Shown: in pieces, positions 34,561-47,525 of the stretch
Layout of the letters: each line of letters begins with the position of its first letter
Position numbering within the stretch: the stretch's first letter is position 1
NCBI GenBank assembly: GCA_022828595.1
Contig: JAKGHH010000002.1
Coordinates: 77,472,383 to 77,536,382, forward strand
DNA length: 64,000 nucleotides
Direction: 5' to 3'
Source: Nelumbo lutea
Lineage: Eukaryota; Streptophyta; Magnoliopsida; Proteales; Nelumbonaceae
Notes under the pieces: generated by a model
What the model was told of the DNA's origin: nothing
Databases searched by the model: none
What the model saw: the letters and a program-made list of their open reading frames with translations, nothing else
Made by a program: the position numbers and the translations under genes

Positions 34561-36533
34561 CAATCCTATCGTGAGAACATATCCAGATTTAGACTTTCTA
34601 TCATCTGGGTCTGACTGGAAATCGGCATCTGTATACCCTTGGATCTGTAGTGAGCTACCATCGAATACTAGACAAAAGTCTTTTGTCCTTTGAAGGTATT
34701 TAAGTATGTTTTTCACAGCAGTCCAATGCTCCTGCCCTGGGTTGGCCTGAAATCTGCTTACTATACTCACTGCCTGAGGTATGTCAGGACGAGTGCACAG
34801 CACGGCATACATGATACTCCCCACGGCAGAGGCATAGGGAACGTCTTTCATGCCATCAATCTCCTCAAAAGTCTTGGGAGACATCTTCTTGGAGAGAGTG
34901 ACTCCATGCCTGAAAGGAACATTTTCTTTCTTGGAGTTTTCCATGCTATATCTCTGGACTATTTTGTCAATATAAGCAGATTGGGATAATCCTATTATCT
35001 GCTTCGATCTATCTCTATAGAGTCGAAGACCCAATATATAGGAGGCTTCTCCAAGATCTTTCATGGAGAATTGCTGTGATAACCATACTTTCACCGTAGT
35101 TAACATACCTACATCATTCCCAATGAGTAGAATGTCATCTACATACAGAACCAAGAAGGTAACCTTATCTCCACTGTACTTCCTGTAGACACAGGGTTCA
35201 TCCGGATTCTGCTTGAAGTCAAACGATTTGACGGCAGAGTCAAAACGAATGTTCCAACTTTTAGAAGCTTGCTTAAGTCCATAAATGGATCTATTAAGTT
35301 TACATACCATGTTTTCCTGACCTGCAGCAATGAAGCCTTGCGCCTATTACATATAGATATTTTCAGAAGTTCTCCATTCAGGAATGCAGTTTTGACATCC
35401 ATTTGCCAAATCTCATAATCATGGTATGCTGCTACAGCTAGCAGGATCCTAATGGATTTAAGCATGGCCACAGGCGAAAAGGTTTCCACATAATCGATGC
35501 CCTCTTTCTGAGTGTACCCTTTCGCCACCAGACGAGCCTTGAAGGTCTCAACCTTACCATCGGGGCCCTTCTTCCTCTTGTAAATCCATTTGCAACCGAT
35601 TGCTTTTACCCCGGAGGGCGGATCTACTAGAGTCCAGACTCCACTGGTCTCCATTGAGTCCATCTCTGCTCTCATGGACTCCACCCACTTCTGGGAATCT
35701 ATGTCCAACATAGCTTCCATGTAAGTCACGGGATCCTCCTCACTAGTCAAGGTTTCCACCAGGTAACTATCCTGGTCATAACCATAACGGACTGCTGGCC
35801 TGGATACCCGAGTGGATCTTCTAGGTTGGTCACTACCTGGAACTTGTGGTACTTCTCCCACTGCTCCTGAGCTCTCCTCATCAAGAAAAACTTCCTGACG
35901 ATGGGTGTCCAGGATATAGTCGATTTCCAAGAATTGTGCATTACGACTACAGAACACTTTTTGCTCACTTGGGTCATGGAATAGGTAACTTACAAAGCCT
36001 TTTGGGTAGCCTACAAATAGGCAACGGCTGGTCTTGGATTCCAACTTGTTTGCACTCGTTCTTTTAACATGTGTTGGACAACCCCAAATCTTAAAGTGTC
36101 TGACACTTTGTTTCTTTCCGGTCCAAAGTTCATATGGAGTATTCAGAACCGATTTGGTTGGAACCTGATTCAGCACATAAATCATAGTCTGTAATGCGTA
36201 ACCCCAAAAGGATGTGGGTAACTCTGAGTGTATGAGAAGTGACCGGACCATATCCAATAAGGTCCTATTCCTCATCTCCGAAACACCATTAAGTTGTGGT
36301 GTAGCAAGAGGAGCTAATTGTGATACTATCCCATTGTCCTTTAAGTAGTCCCTGAATTCGTCAGAGAGATACTCGCCACCTCGATCTGATCGAAGGGCCT
36401 TAATTTCTCTCCCTAACTGTTTCTCGACCTCTTGTCTGAACTCTATGAACTTTTCAAAGGATTCAGACTTGTGTCTCTTTAGGTACACATAACCGTATCG
36501 TGAAAAATCATCTATGAAGGTGATGAAATACAT
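34546..36533 (-). pseudogene. pol: Integrase C-terminus, RT and RNase H start, copy A
   Basis: From 36533: [18 protein letters not shown] (integrase catalytic Asp), [17 protein letters not shown] and [18 protein letters not shown] (Glu), then the GKK and [10 protein letters not shown] blocks. RT follows: [48 protein letters not shown] 1-nt deletion near 35350 shifts frame. The continuing frame 34546-35310 has [28 protein letters not shown] (about 35125-35150) and CTRPDIPQAVSIVSRFQ, up to the RNase H start. Two LTR-to-LTR-length open blocks suggest moderate age. Confidence 0.92.
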
Positions 36534-38024
36534 GTGTTGATTTCATGCCCTAACACTCAGGGGACCACATACATCAGTATGTATTAGGTCAAGTGTGCCC
36601 GTACATCTTTTAGGCTTACCGTTAAATGGCCGTTTCGTCATCTTGCCTTGTAGGCAAGGCTCACAAGTGGGAAGATCTTCTATAGTTAGAAAATCCAAAG
36701 GACCATCCTTTACCAACCTTGTGATTCGGTCAACACCGATGTGGCCAAGTCGATAATGCCACAGACACGTGGGATTAACTGTATCACGAGCTCTCTTCTT
36801 AGGGATTTCAGCCGACGTAGTTTCGGTTATGTTAGTGTCTAGAGAAGGATGTAGAACATAGAGACCGTTCTCCAGTTCCCCGTATGCGATGAATCTGTTG
36901 TTTCTTTTAATAGTAATCGTATTACTAAAGAAGATAGAATAACCATCTGCACATAGTTTTGAGACAGAAATCAAATTTCTCCTTAAATTTTGCACATAAA
37001 GATAGTCTTTCAGTACAATTGTTCATTCTCTAAAAATTAACACCACGATTCCTATGGCCGCGGTTGCAACAGTTACAGTAGTCCCTAAGTAGAGTGTGAC
37101 TTCTCCTTCACTCAGCCTTCTACTTACCTTGAACCCCTGCAGTGAGTTACAAGCATGAGTTGAAGCCCCGGAGTCAATACACCAGGATGTAGAAGCTCCC
37201 AACAAATTGGTTTCTATAACACAAGTTTCGAAGTTACCTTTTTTGGATTCCAGGTAGGCAGGACACTTCCTTTTCCAGTGGCCGGTCTTTTTGCAGAAGT
37301 GACAGGCATCCAATGCTTTGTCTTTCTTCTGCTTCTTGCTCTTAGTGGCTTTCTTCTGAGGCTTCTTTGCCTTCCTCTTTCTCTTGCCTGTCTTGTTAGC
37401 TTCAACAAGCATGGCTACAGGCTCATCCTTTCTAATCAGTTGTTCAGCTCTTTGCAACATATTGCTGAGCTCTTGTAAGCTGACATTCAGCTTGTTCATG
37501 TTATAGTTCATGATGAACGGATTAAAGGAAGGAGGCAAAGAGTTAAGGATAGCATCTATCTGGGTTGCAAGGTCCAGCCCGGATCCAAGAGTCTTCAGTT
37601 CGTTGATGTATCCCATCATCCGAAGGCAATGGTCGTGAACTTATTGACCCTTGGACATTTGTGCGGTCATGAACTGTTTCAAGACCTTTTGTCGAGTAGA
37701 ACGATTCTGCTCTTCATACATTGTCCTGAGACTATCCAATATGTCTTTGGCATGTTTGATCTGATCGAACTGCCTCTGCATTGGGTTGTCTAAGGAGGCA
37801 ATGATGTAACACCGGGCAAGGGAGTTTTTCTCCTCCCATTCTTGATAGTCTCTCCTTCGGGCCTCAGAAGCCCTATCACCCGGATGCTCCGGGGCAGGAT
37901 TCTTTGCCACTTTGTCCAGCTTTTCAGAAGCTAGGACCAGCATAAGGTTCCTGTACCAGTCAGCATAGTTTGGGCCCTTCAACTTGTTGTCATCAAGCAG
38001 TTTTGCAAAAGATCCGTTTGCCAT
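36534..38024 (-). pseudogene. gag: Gag, protease and integrase N-terminus, copy A
   Basis: ATG at 38024: MANGSFAKLLDDNKLKGPNY and the gag core RQFDQIKHAKDILDSLRT. A TAA replaces Gln near 37640 (copy B reads KGQQVHDHC). Then LNSLPPSFNPFIMNYNMNKL, a Lys-rich stretch and zinc knuckle CHFCKKTGHWKRKC (about 37265-37310). Protease WCIDSGASTHACNSLQGF is near 37170. A TGA near 37022 stops the frame. Integrase HHCC domain CLWHYRLGHIGVDRITRL...CEPCLQGKMTK is at about 36640-36770. A TGA at about 36540 replaces Arg seen in copy B (CGA to TGA). Confidence 0.92.
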
Positions 38025-39808
38025 TTTCTGATAAAAGAGCAAACATCATTCCACAACCTAATTTGATTCATGTTCATTTCATAGATATGAATTTTAATCT
38101 ACGATCCATTTCCATTTATTCGTCTCTGAGATTTCCCTCCTCTCTCAGTGACGGAGACTATGGGTTGTCTCTGGAAATGTGGGAAATCACATAGGGTGCA
38201 TGGAGCCAACTGTTTCAGCTACATAACCCCACCACCCTTCTTTGAAGGATCACATCCACTCATCATATGAGTTTTCCCTTTGGCCTCTGTCAGACAAGGT
38301 TCAGAGCCATTTTCAGGTAAACCTTTCTGTCCAATGAGGGCTTACCCATCATATTCGTGAACGCCAAGGTACCGTGAGAGAGTTCCCATTTTTTGGTGAA
38401 GCCCCTCCCACATCGGTCTATGACGCCCCTATCATCTTATGAAACACTCAGACAAGCCCAACAGCCAATGGATAGCCCATTTTCTAGTGCGTTTCCTCAT
38501 TACTGAAGGACCCATGCTAATGGTGGAAGGCGTTTAGAGAGTTCATCATATGAATCTCCCTATCACATGCACTCATATTAGCTGGAGGGAACAAAATTAC
38601 GCCCTAGTTTGATTTAGGTCAAACAAAAGTGGCTCCCACTAACTTTCATAAAGCCAGATTTCGGTGAGCCTTGAATCGGCTAGGGTTCCGCACATAACCT
38701 CTTGATGAGGTGTGGGGCCCACCATTGAGGGAAGTCATCCAATGACCAAAAGGGACACCATGGCAATGATGTGCATTCAGCCATGGTGTGCGCAAGAGCC
38801 ACTGTCGAATGAGCATGGGCCAGTACTTATGGCCCATGTACGCAGCACATCACACATCCATACATCACATGCAGGGATAAATTGATCCAATCAATTAATT
38901 ATCTGTAAGGCCCATTGGAAGCCCGCTAAAATTTCATAATATTAACCATTAATATTATCTAGGTATAAGGGTTGAATTAGGGTTACCCAGTTCGGCCCAT
39001 ATAGCTTTATCCTTTAAAATGGGCTTTTGCAGTTTTAACTATTTAAAACTGGGCCTTTACAGGCTGGGCTGAATTAACAATTTAATTAAATATCAATCCT
39101 TATGCCCATTAGTGGGAAATTAGGGCTGACATTCAGCCTTGATTAAACCCTAGAATTGGTCCAAACAGTTTTGAACCAATCTTGGTTTGAATGGGTCTAG
39201 TGTTTGATTTTTAATTAAATCCTTAATTCAAGAAAATAATCTGAAATTAAAAAAAGGAAAAACAAGAATCAGTCAAACAGGGCTGTTTGCACAATCCTTC
39301 CTGCAAAACAGAGGTTAGATCATAGAATGCAGTTTCACAAACTGCAAATCGCAGATAGCATTTCTGTTATCTACGAAATCTCCTTCTCTGCGAAAACTCC
39401 TTTTCTACGCCTCCAACTTCGATCCAAAATAAAAATAAATAGAAATCCTTTTTCTATTAATAATTACATTAGATCGAATACCTATACATTGAGTCTAGAA
39501 AATAAAAAAAATTATTTACAGACCCAAAATAATTCAAGAACTGCAAAATCGCAGGTTCCCTGCGCAAACCAAGAATTTGATCTCCTCTTGTATGAACAAC
39601 CCATAAATCAAGAAAATTATAAAGAACAATTCTAAATAATAATCAGATTTATTTAAAATAAATTTCAGATTATTTGTCCATCGGTTTTGGGAACAAATTT
39701 CCGAAAAACCAAATCTGCGCAAATTGGGTAGAACGCCTTCTCCCTAATTGCGCAGGTTCAGATCTGAAACAGAATGGTTCAAGATTTGAACCTGAGCTCT
39801 GATACCAC
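38025..39808 (-). other. Leader and primer-binding site of copy A
   Basis: The primer site TGGTATCAGAGCTCAGG (minus strand, 39791-39807) is a good match to the initiator-Met site used by copia elements. The ~1.77-kb leader is non-coding. It is colinear with 31032-32293 plus 41183-41411 on the plus strand and 57866-58463 on the minus strand. Confidence 0.9.
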
Positions 39809-41182
39809 TGAAAGGATGAGAGATCCATCCCATGGATGCCCAAAGATTGTGGAATAAGGGGCGAATTTCAAAAATTTTTCTCTCCCTTTAACTGGGAATA
39901 CATTCCCTATTTAGAAAATCATATTTTCAAGAATCAATCTTGAACCTTAAACTGAACCAGATCTGAACCAAAAGGAATGGGAGAGAATAATACCTGATAT
40001 GGAGAAGTAATATCTCCCAATGAAGGTGTTCACGCCCAAGAAAGGATCCAAAGACTGATCCCACTGAAGATGGCACAGTGCAGGATGGAGCAGAATCAGC
40101 AGTGTTCTTCCCCAAGAACTCTGTCCTTCGCAAGAAACAGTAGGATGGAACGTGAGCACAGCTTCCTTTTCAATCGTTTCTCAAAGAACTGATGTCAAAA
40201 TCCAATCTTGACTTCTCCCACAGCTGGAGATCGAACTGGCAAACAGGGCGACAAGAGCAGGGAGGTGGCAAGAGAGTATTCGCAGGCTGCAGAATTCTCG
40301 CTTCTTGATTTCAGCACTAAAGAGGATCTGATGTGTTTCTTGGTCTCTCTCAAGGCTGCCGCCCCCTCCTTCAATGGTGTTACACTTAACCTCTCAGCCC
40401 TTAATGATCATACACTACCCGATAAGAGAGGACCTCTCCCTCGGCTGCAAGGAACAGTGTTGCACTCTCCACTTATATGGATCCCCGGAATTAAAACCTT
40501 TTGCAAACATTTTAGAAATCATAATGTATATACTTTTATATCTCATATAAAATATACTTTGCAAAAAAAATCTCAACGGTTGAAATCGGCTGCCGGCAGT
40601 CTTGGTTTCCAACAGTGAGAGTGCATCCCCGATCATTACATTTGTCCGACAAAGGGGCTGATCCTGTCACTATGATCACCCACTCAGATGAATTCTTGGA
40701 TTGTCCCAACATACCCAGGTTTTGACCCTCGCTAAGGATCTCACTGATTGGTACATCAAAGACACCCCGATCCGACACCTAGTGCAGTATCATAATCGAG
40801 TCTAGGGGTCGGGTGTAACTTTCCAGTTTTGCCCATCAATCTCCAAGGTCCAGGGCAATACTGGAAATCTGGTCCAGTTCAAATATTCAATTAATCCCAC
40901 ACTGTATGTGCCTGGGGTCTCACCCCGGTAGCTGAGACAAGCCACCTCAACCAACTTAATGGCACCACAGTGTCAGCCTTGTCAGGATAGGTCTCCCCAG
41001 ACCGACCCACTGGCTGTGAACTTTCTAAACTAACACGAGTCTCTATAAGTGTCCAGTTTAAGGGTATTACACAGAAACATACCAAGGGAACATGAATCAA
41101 ATATGCACTTTTATTCATTTACAATAAACTCATAAAGTACATCAATTTGATTGAAGCTAAGGGCATACAAAACTGTCTAACA
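39809..41182 (-). repeat. 5' LTR of copia copy A, internally deleted
   Basis: 1,374 bp; same ends as the 3' LTR but missing about 570 bp, with the junction near 40371 (CCCTCCTTCAATGG). The missing part covers the promoter region. By eye, the first ~280 bp differ from the 3' LTR at roughly 5% of positions. Confidence 0.93.
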
Positions 41183-41411
41183 ATGAACTCTCTAAAGGCC
41201 TTCTATCATTAACATGAAGATGGGTCCTTCAATAATGAGGAAATGCACCATAAAATTGGGCTATCCATTTGCTGTTGGATCTGTTGGAATGTTTAATAAG
41301 ATGATAGAGGCATCATAGACTGATGTGGGAGGGGCCTATCCCAAAATGGATGGCTCTCTCACGGTACATTGGCGTTCACGAATATGATGGGTGAGTATTC
41401 ACTGGACAGAA
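41183..41411 (+). other. Copia leader after the second LTR, second half
   Basis: Begins with the second ATGAA duplication and continues the leader left at 32293 (match to 38300-38540 of copy A on the other strand). It stops at GGACAGAAAGG, where a minus-strand LTR fragment is joined. Confidence 0.85.
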
Positions 41412-42878
41412 AGGAGCAGAAGACAGGAGCAGTCAAACTGTGTGTTGTCTTCTCTCTTGATTCAATAGACTATAAGTTGTTTATTGAGGTCTACCTTGCT
41501 CTCCTTTTTATAGCCTTAAGGAGAGGTTTTCCTAATCCTATTAGGTGTTTCCTAATCCAAATCTTATATATATGGATCTGGACTCTCTTTAAGAGATAAG
41601 GATAATCCTTATCTTATCTGTAGATAAAGATTAGGCTTCCTAATCAAATTAGGAGTTTCCTGATCAAAATCATTATTTGGATCTGGACTCTTTGAGTGGA
41701 TAGGGATAATTCCTTATCCTATTTGCTGATCCAAATCCCAGAACCACCCCTATTTAATTAATCTTATTAAGCCAGTTCGAATTGGGCAATAGGACCATTA
41801 AGTCTATGTGCTCACTTAACCTCTTAACCTGTTGCCCAGTTGGCCATCCTTGTATGGCGTGGGACCCAAACATTGATCTACAAATCAGTCACATGGGTTC
41901 AGCCTAGCCTATGTTACAAGGCCTGGCCAAATTCACTATAGGAGATAGTGAACCCCTAAGTCCATCACCATGGGCTCTTAATGGGCCCAACATTTACAAT
42001 AATTGGTCCTTGGGTCTAGCCACCTTATGAAAACCCAAGGACTATGGGCAGGTGCAAGATTAGCCCATTAGGTATTACCCTCAATGATCTTACACTTGAC
42101 CTCTCAACTCATAAGGATCAAACACTACTCGACAAGAGAGGGCCTCTCCCTCGGTTGTAAGGTGCAGTGCTGCACTCTGTACTCACATGGATCTCGGGAA
42201 TTAAAACCATTTTCAAACATTTTGAAATCATAATATATATGTATATCTTTATATAAATTTATTTTGCAAAAAAAATTTCAACGGTTGAAATCAACGGCCG
42301 GTAATTTAGGTTTCCATCAAAGAGAGTGCATCCCCGATCATTCACTTTGTCCGACAAAGGGGCTGATCTTGTCACTATGATCACCCACTCAGATGAATTC
42401 TTGGACTGTCCCAACATACCCAGGTTTTGACCCCCTCTAAGGATCTCTCTGATTGGCATATCAAAGATAGCCCAATCCGATAACTATTGTAGTATCATTA
42501 TTGAGTCTAGGGTCAAGTGTAATATTCCAGTTTTGCCCATTTATCTCCAAGGTCTAGGGCAATATTGGAATTTTGGTCCGATTTAGGGTTTCAGGAAATC
42601 TCACACTACATGTACCTCAGGTCTCACCCTGGTAGCTGAGACAAGCCACTCTAACCAACTTGGCGGCACATCAGCCTTGGTAGGATAAATCTCCCAAAAT
42701 CTATCCAATGGCTATGAAGATTCTAAACTAACATGAGTCTCATTAAGTGTCCAGTTTAAGGGTATTACACAAAAACACACCACAATGACATGAATCAATT
42801 ATGTACTTTATTTATTTACAATAAATGTCAAAAAAGTACATCAATCTGATTGGAGCTAAAGGGCATAACTGTCTAACA
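41412..42878 (-). repeat. Angela-like copia LTR fragment
   Basis: Minus-strand LTR ending AACTGTCTAACA on the plus strand at 42878. The opposite end, about the last 400-500 bp of the LTR, is missing at the junction with the leader. A TATA-like GGCTATAAAAAGG occurs on the minus strand near 41510. Confidence 0.87.
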
Positions 42879-43407
42879 ACTTCCACTTGCACTTAGGTCC
42901 AATCGGGTAGAAGTTGAAGTCTTGAAGGCTATCAGCTTATCCTTCAACAAGCAGCTATCGACTTATCCTTCTTAATTAGTTCTTCAGCCCTCTACAACAT
43001 ATTACTGAGTTCCTGAAGGCTAACATTTAGCTTGTTCATGTTATAGTTCATGATAAACTGATTGAAGGAGGGAGGCAAGGAATTGAGGATAGCATAAATT
43101 TTGGTGTCATGGTCTAGCTCTGACTTGAAATCCTCCGGTTCATTAATATAATCCATCATCTTTAGACAATTGTCATGAACCTGTTGGTTCTCGGTCATCA
43201 GTGCAGTCATAAACAATTTTAAGACCTGACGAGTAGAACGGTTTTGCTCCTCATGCAGTTTTTAGACTATCCAATATATCCTTGGACACTTCGATCTTAT
43301 CGAATTGTCACTGTATTAGATTATCCAAAGAGGCTATAATATAACAACATGCAAGAGAATTTTTCTCCTCCCATTCTTGATACTCTCTTCGTTTGGTCTC
43401 AGAAGCC
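42879..43407 (-). pseudogene. gag: Polypurine tract and gag fragment, copy C
   Basis: The polypurine tract AAGTGCAAGTGGAAGT (minus) is next to the LTR. After a short unmatched piece, minus-strand gag reads LNSLPPSFNQFIMNYNMNKL and NVSLQELSNML, up to the block before RASEA. Everything between gag and the polypurine tract is deleted. It ends at an inverted junction with plus-strand pol at about 43408. Confidence 0.85.
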
Positions 43408-44880
43408 TGACCAGTCGTTGCTTATTCATAGGCTACCCAAAAGGCTTTGTGGGTTACCTATTCTATGACCTAAGTGAGCAGAAGGTGTTCTATAGCCGAA
43501 ATGTACAGTTCTTGGAAAATGATTATATCCTGGGCACCCATCGTCAGGAAATAGTTCTTGATGAGGAGAGCTCAGGACCAGTGGGAGGGGTCCCACAAGT
43601 TCCTAGTATTGACCAACCTAGAAGATCTACCCGGGTACCCAGGCCACCAGTCCGTTTTGGCTATGATCAGGATAGTTACCTGGTGGAAGCCTTGACTAGT
43701 GAGGAGGATCTCGTGACTTATGTAAAAGCTATGTTGGACATAGATTCCCTAAAGTGGGTAGATGCCATGAGAGCTGAGATGGACTCAATGGAGACCAATG
43801 GAGTCTGCACTCTAGTAGATCCGCCCCCCGGGGTAAAAGCAATTGGTTGCAAATGGATTTATAAGAGGAAGAAGGGCCCCGATGGTAAGGTTGAGACCTA
43901 CAAAGCTCATCTGGTGGTGAAATGGTATATCAGAAAGAGGGCATTGATTATGAGGAAAACTTTTCACTTGTGGCCATGCTTAAATCCATTCAGACCTTGC
44001 TAGCTGTAGCAGCATACCATGACTACGAGATTTGGCAAATGGATGTCAAAACTGCATTCCTGAATGGAGATCTTACTAAAGATATCTATATGCAGCAACC
44101 ACAAGGTTTCATAGTTGTGGGTCAAGAACACATGGTATGTAAATTAAATAGATCCATATATGGACTTAAGCAAGCTTCTAGGAGTTGGAACATCCATTTT
44201 GACTCTACCATCAAAAAGTTTGACTTTGAGCAGAATCCGGATGAGCCCTGTGTTTACATGAAGTCCAGTGGGGATAAGGTTACGTTTCTGGTTCTGTATA
44301 TACATGACATTCTACTCATTGGAAATGATGTAGGAATGTTGACTACGGTGTAAGTATGGCTGTCACAGCAATTCTCCATGAAAGATCTTGGAGAAGCCTC
44401 CTACATACTAGGTCTTTGACTCTATAGAGATAGATAAAAGTGGATAATAGGATTATCCCAATCTACTTACATTGACAAAATTGTCAAGAGATACAACATG
44501 GAGAACTCTAAGAAGGAAATGTTCCTTTCAGGCACGGAGTCACTCTCTCCAAGAAGATGTCTCCCAAGACTTTTGAGGAGATTGAGGGCATGAAGGACAT
44601 TCCCTATGCCTCAACCGTAGGGAGCATCATGTATGCCATGTTGTGCATTCGTCACAACATGTATGCCATGTTGTGCATTCCAGGCCAACCTTGGGTAGAA
44701 ACACTGGACCGCTATGAAAAATATACTTAAGTACCTTTGAAGGACAAAAGAGTTTTGTCTAGTATTCGATGGTAGCTCACTATAGATCCAGGGGTATACT
44801 GATGTCAATTTCCAGTCGGATCCAGATGATAGAAAGTCTACATCTGGGTATGTTTTCACAATAGGGTCGTGTGTTGTTTC
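43408..44880 (+). pseudogene. pol: Integrase C-terminus, RT and RNase H start, copy C
   Basis: Plus strand: [55 protein letters not shown] frameshift lies near 43925, then [38 protein letters not shown] and [18 protein letters not shown]. The catalytic box reads LYIHDILLIG, so the first Asp of YVDD is His and RT would be inactive. More breaks follow near 44350-44520, then TIGSCVVSLTG. A ~20-bp repeat (CATGTATGCCATGTTGTGCA) is duplicated near 44630-44680. Confidence 0.9.
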
Positions 44881-45841
44881 CTTGACGGGTTGTCGAAGCC
44901 CTCAAAATTAGTACTAGTCCTACAACAAAATATTTGTAGTAAAATTGGTACTAGGTCAAATCCCGCAGGGAGCTAACAGTAATCTCTTAGCCGAATGAAT
45001 ATTATCACTGAGTGGGAAAATTAAATAACTGATTTTAAAAGAACAAGAAAGCAATAGCAAATTCAACTAACAAGAAGTGATCAGTCTTACCGAATTCTGG
45101 GTCAAAGGTTCAATTTAGTCAATTGGCCATCGATCAGAGGTAGACTTCGGTGGTCTTGCAATTCAAGCATTTAACCTTAGATTTATTGGGATAGTCATAA
45201 TAAACCTTGTGTTTTCCTAAATCACTTGACCAAACCCAACATGCAATCAACACTTATCTTTAATCAACTAGGTACGATAGCACTCCATGATAATTAATGA
45301 TAGCATTAAGCTTTGTGAAACAGTTAAACCAAAATAACAATAATTGAGATAACTGCAATTATCGAATTTTGTTCCATCGATTCCCTTTAGGTTAAAACAG
45401 GTTTATACATTGGTCAAAGGCTATCATGAACAATTGACCCAGAAATATATTAACCTAATTGCTACTTGTACCACTATTCGTGACAATTATGGATCGCAGA
45501 ACCATGGATAGCAGTAGGAAAATCAACATTAATTCAATTTGTCAAACTAATTAACATCAACATCCAATAAAAATATGCACAAGAATCAATGAATACTTGA
45601 ATTAGAAAGTAGGAAAATAAATTAACTATAGAACCTCACAATGACACAATCGAACCTCCCCCTTGAACCAAGAAAAGAAGCTTAGCTACTCATGATCTAC
45701 ATAATCTCCATGCTCTGCTTCTCCATGGCCGAACTGCTTTCTTGAGTTTCTTGACTTTCTTGATGATCTCTTGGATCTTGGAGTGAGTGATGCTAGAGCT
45801 GGTCCACCCCCCCTCTTTATATAGCCAAAGGAGAGGGCTAT
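44881..45841 (-). repeat. Partial gypsy-type LTR interrupting copy C
   Basis: On the minus strand it ends GGGCTTCGACAACCCGTCA and has a TATA box (GGCTATATAAAGAGGGGGGG, near 45815) resembling that of the Athila LTR. A CTCCCTGCGGGATTTGACC block sits near its end, like the CTCTGTGGGAACGATCC block of Athila. No matching target duplication is seen, so the 5' part is probably lost. No coding content. Confidence 0.6.
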
Positions 45842-45847
45842 GGGAGC

Positions 45848-47525
45848 TGTTAGACAGTTGTATGCCCTTAGCTCCAATCAGACTGATGTACTTATGGCAT
45901 TTATTGTAAATGAATAAAGTATGTATTTGATTCATGTTATTGTGGTGTGTTTCTGTGTAATACTTTTAAACTAGACACTTAATGAGACTCGTGTTAGTTT
46001 AGAATGTTAACAGTCATTGGATAAGTCTGGGGAGATTTATCCTACTAAGGCTGACACTGATGTGCCACCAAGTGTTGGGGTGGCCTGTCTCAGCTACCAG
46101 GGTAAGACACAAGGTACACGTAGTGTAGGTTTACTTGAAACCCTGAAGCAGACCAGATTTCCAGTATTGCCCTAGACATTGGTGATTAGTGGGCAAAACT
46201 AGAAAGTCACACCTGACCCCTAGACCTGGGGTCAAAACCTGGGTATGTTGGGACAGTCCAAGAATTCATCTGAGTGGGTGATCATAGTGATAGGATCAGC
46301 CCCTTTGTCGGACAAAGGTAATGATCGAGGATGCACTCTCACTGATGGAAACCAAGACTGCTGACAGCCGATTTCAATCATTAAAATTTGTTTTGCAAAA
46401 TATATTTCATATACGAATATAAATATATATATTATGGTTTCAAATTATTTGCAAAAAGGTTTTAATTCCCGAGATCCATGTGAGTAGAGAGTGCAACACT
46501 ATTCCTTGCAGCCGAGGGAGAGGTCTTTTCTTGTCAGGTAGTGTTTGATCATTATGGGCTGAGAGGTTAATTGAAAGACCATTGAGGGTAATACCTGATG
46601 GGCTAATCTTGCATTTTCCCACAGTCCCTGGGTGTTACAAGGTGGCTTGGCCCAGAGACCACTTAGTGTAAGTTTTGGGCCCATAGAGTCCATGTGATGG
46701 GCTCAAGGGGTTCACTGGGCTTTCTAGTGAATACGACTAGGCCTTGTAACAAAGCCTGGCCGAACCCTTATGGCTGATGTGTAGATCAATGCTTGGGTCC
46801 CATGCCATACTAGGAAGCCCAACTAGGCAGCAATTTGGAAGGCTAAGTGAGCACATATAGTTATTGGGCCTAAAGCCCATTTCATACTGGGCTGATTTGA
46901 TCAGTTAAATAAAGGGGCTGATCTAATCTGGAAACCTCCCAATAGGATTAGGAGCTGATCCCTTTAAGGTTATAAAAAGAGGAGGGGGCGGCAGCCTTTA
47001 GAAGATGACATTCTCACCTACAGAGAAAATATTACAGAAGAGAGAAAACAACTTCCAATAAGACTCTGCTGATTTCTCCCTACCGCTGCCGCCATTGACA
47101 ATGCATCTCCACGACAGTAGGAGTGATCAATAACGGTTATTGATATCAGTCATTTGTTAAAGGGCTGATTGGAAGTCGAGCTCACGTGTCGTCCAGCTGA
47201 TTCTTGTGAAGGATTTGGTTCTTTGGAAGAACACTGTTGATTCTGCTTCATCCTACACTGCGCCATCTTTAGTGGGAGCAGTCTTTGGTTTCTTCCTTGG
47301 GCGTGAACACCTCCATTGGGAGATATTGTTTCTCTGTATCAGGTACATCCCTCTCTCCTGCTTCTGGTTTCAGATGTGGTTAGGTTTATGATTCAAGATG
47401 GATCATTGAAAATGCAGATTTTCTAAAACAGGGAATGTGATTCTTGGATGAGGGAAGAGGAAATTTTTGAAATTTCGCCCAACCTACCTACAGGGTTCAG
47501 CCATCCATATGATCTCATTCCTTCA
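45848..47525 (+). repeat. Angela-like copia LTR, plus strand
   Basis: Starts TGTTAGACAGTTGTATGCCC and ends CATTCCTTCA. TATA box TATAAAAAG lies at 46971. A short GGGAGC just upstream may be the end of a polypurine tract, which would make this the 3' LTR of copy C. The segment around 46200-46230 has lost about 50 bp found in other copies. Confidence 0.88.

Larger units (their letters stand above)
32294..41182 (-). mobile_element. Full-length Angela-like copia, copy A
   Basis: 8,889 bp on the minus strand: 5' LTR 39809-41182, primer site, leader, gag, protease, integrase, RT, RNase H remnant, polypurine tract, 3' LTR 32294-34240. It is flanked by a perfect ATGAA duplication (32289-32293, 41183-41187). 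It lies in the leader of a relative in the opposite orientation. All coding parts carry stops, and the 5' LTR has lost its promoter region, so it is not autonomous. Confidence 0.95.

Noticed and set aside
35846..36067. Plus-strand frames over pol (also 55688-55909 and 63705-63926) that look conserved
   Set aside because: They are antisense shadows of conserved integrase sequence in copies A, B and the right-hand fragment.
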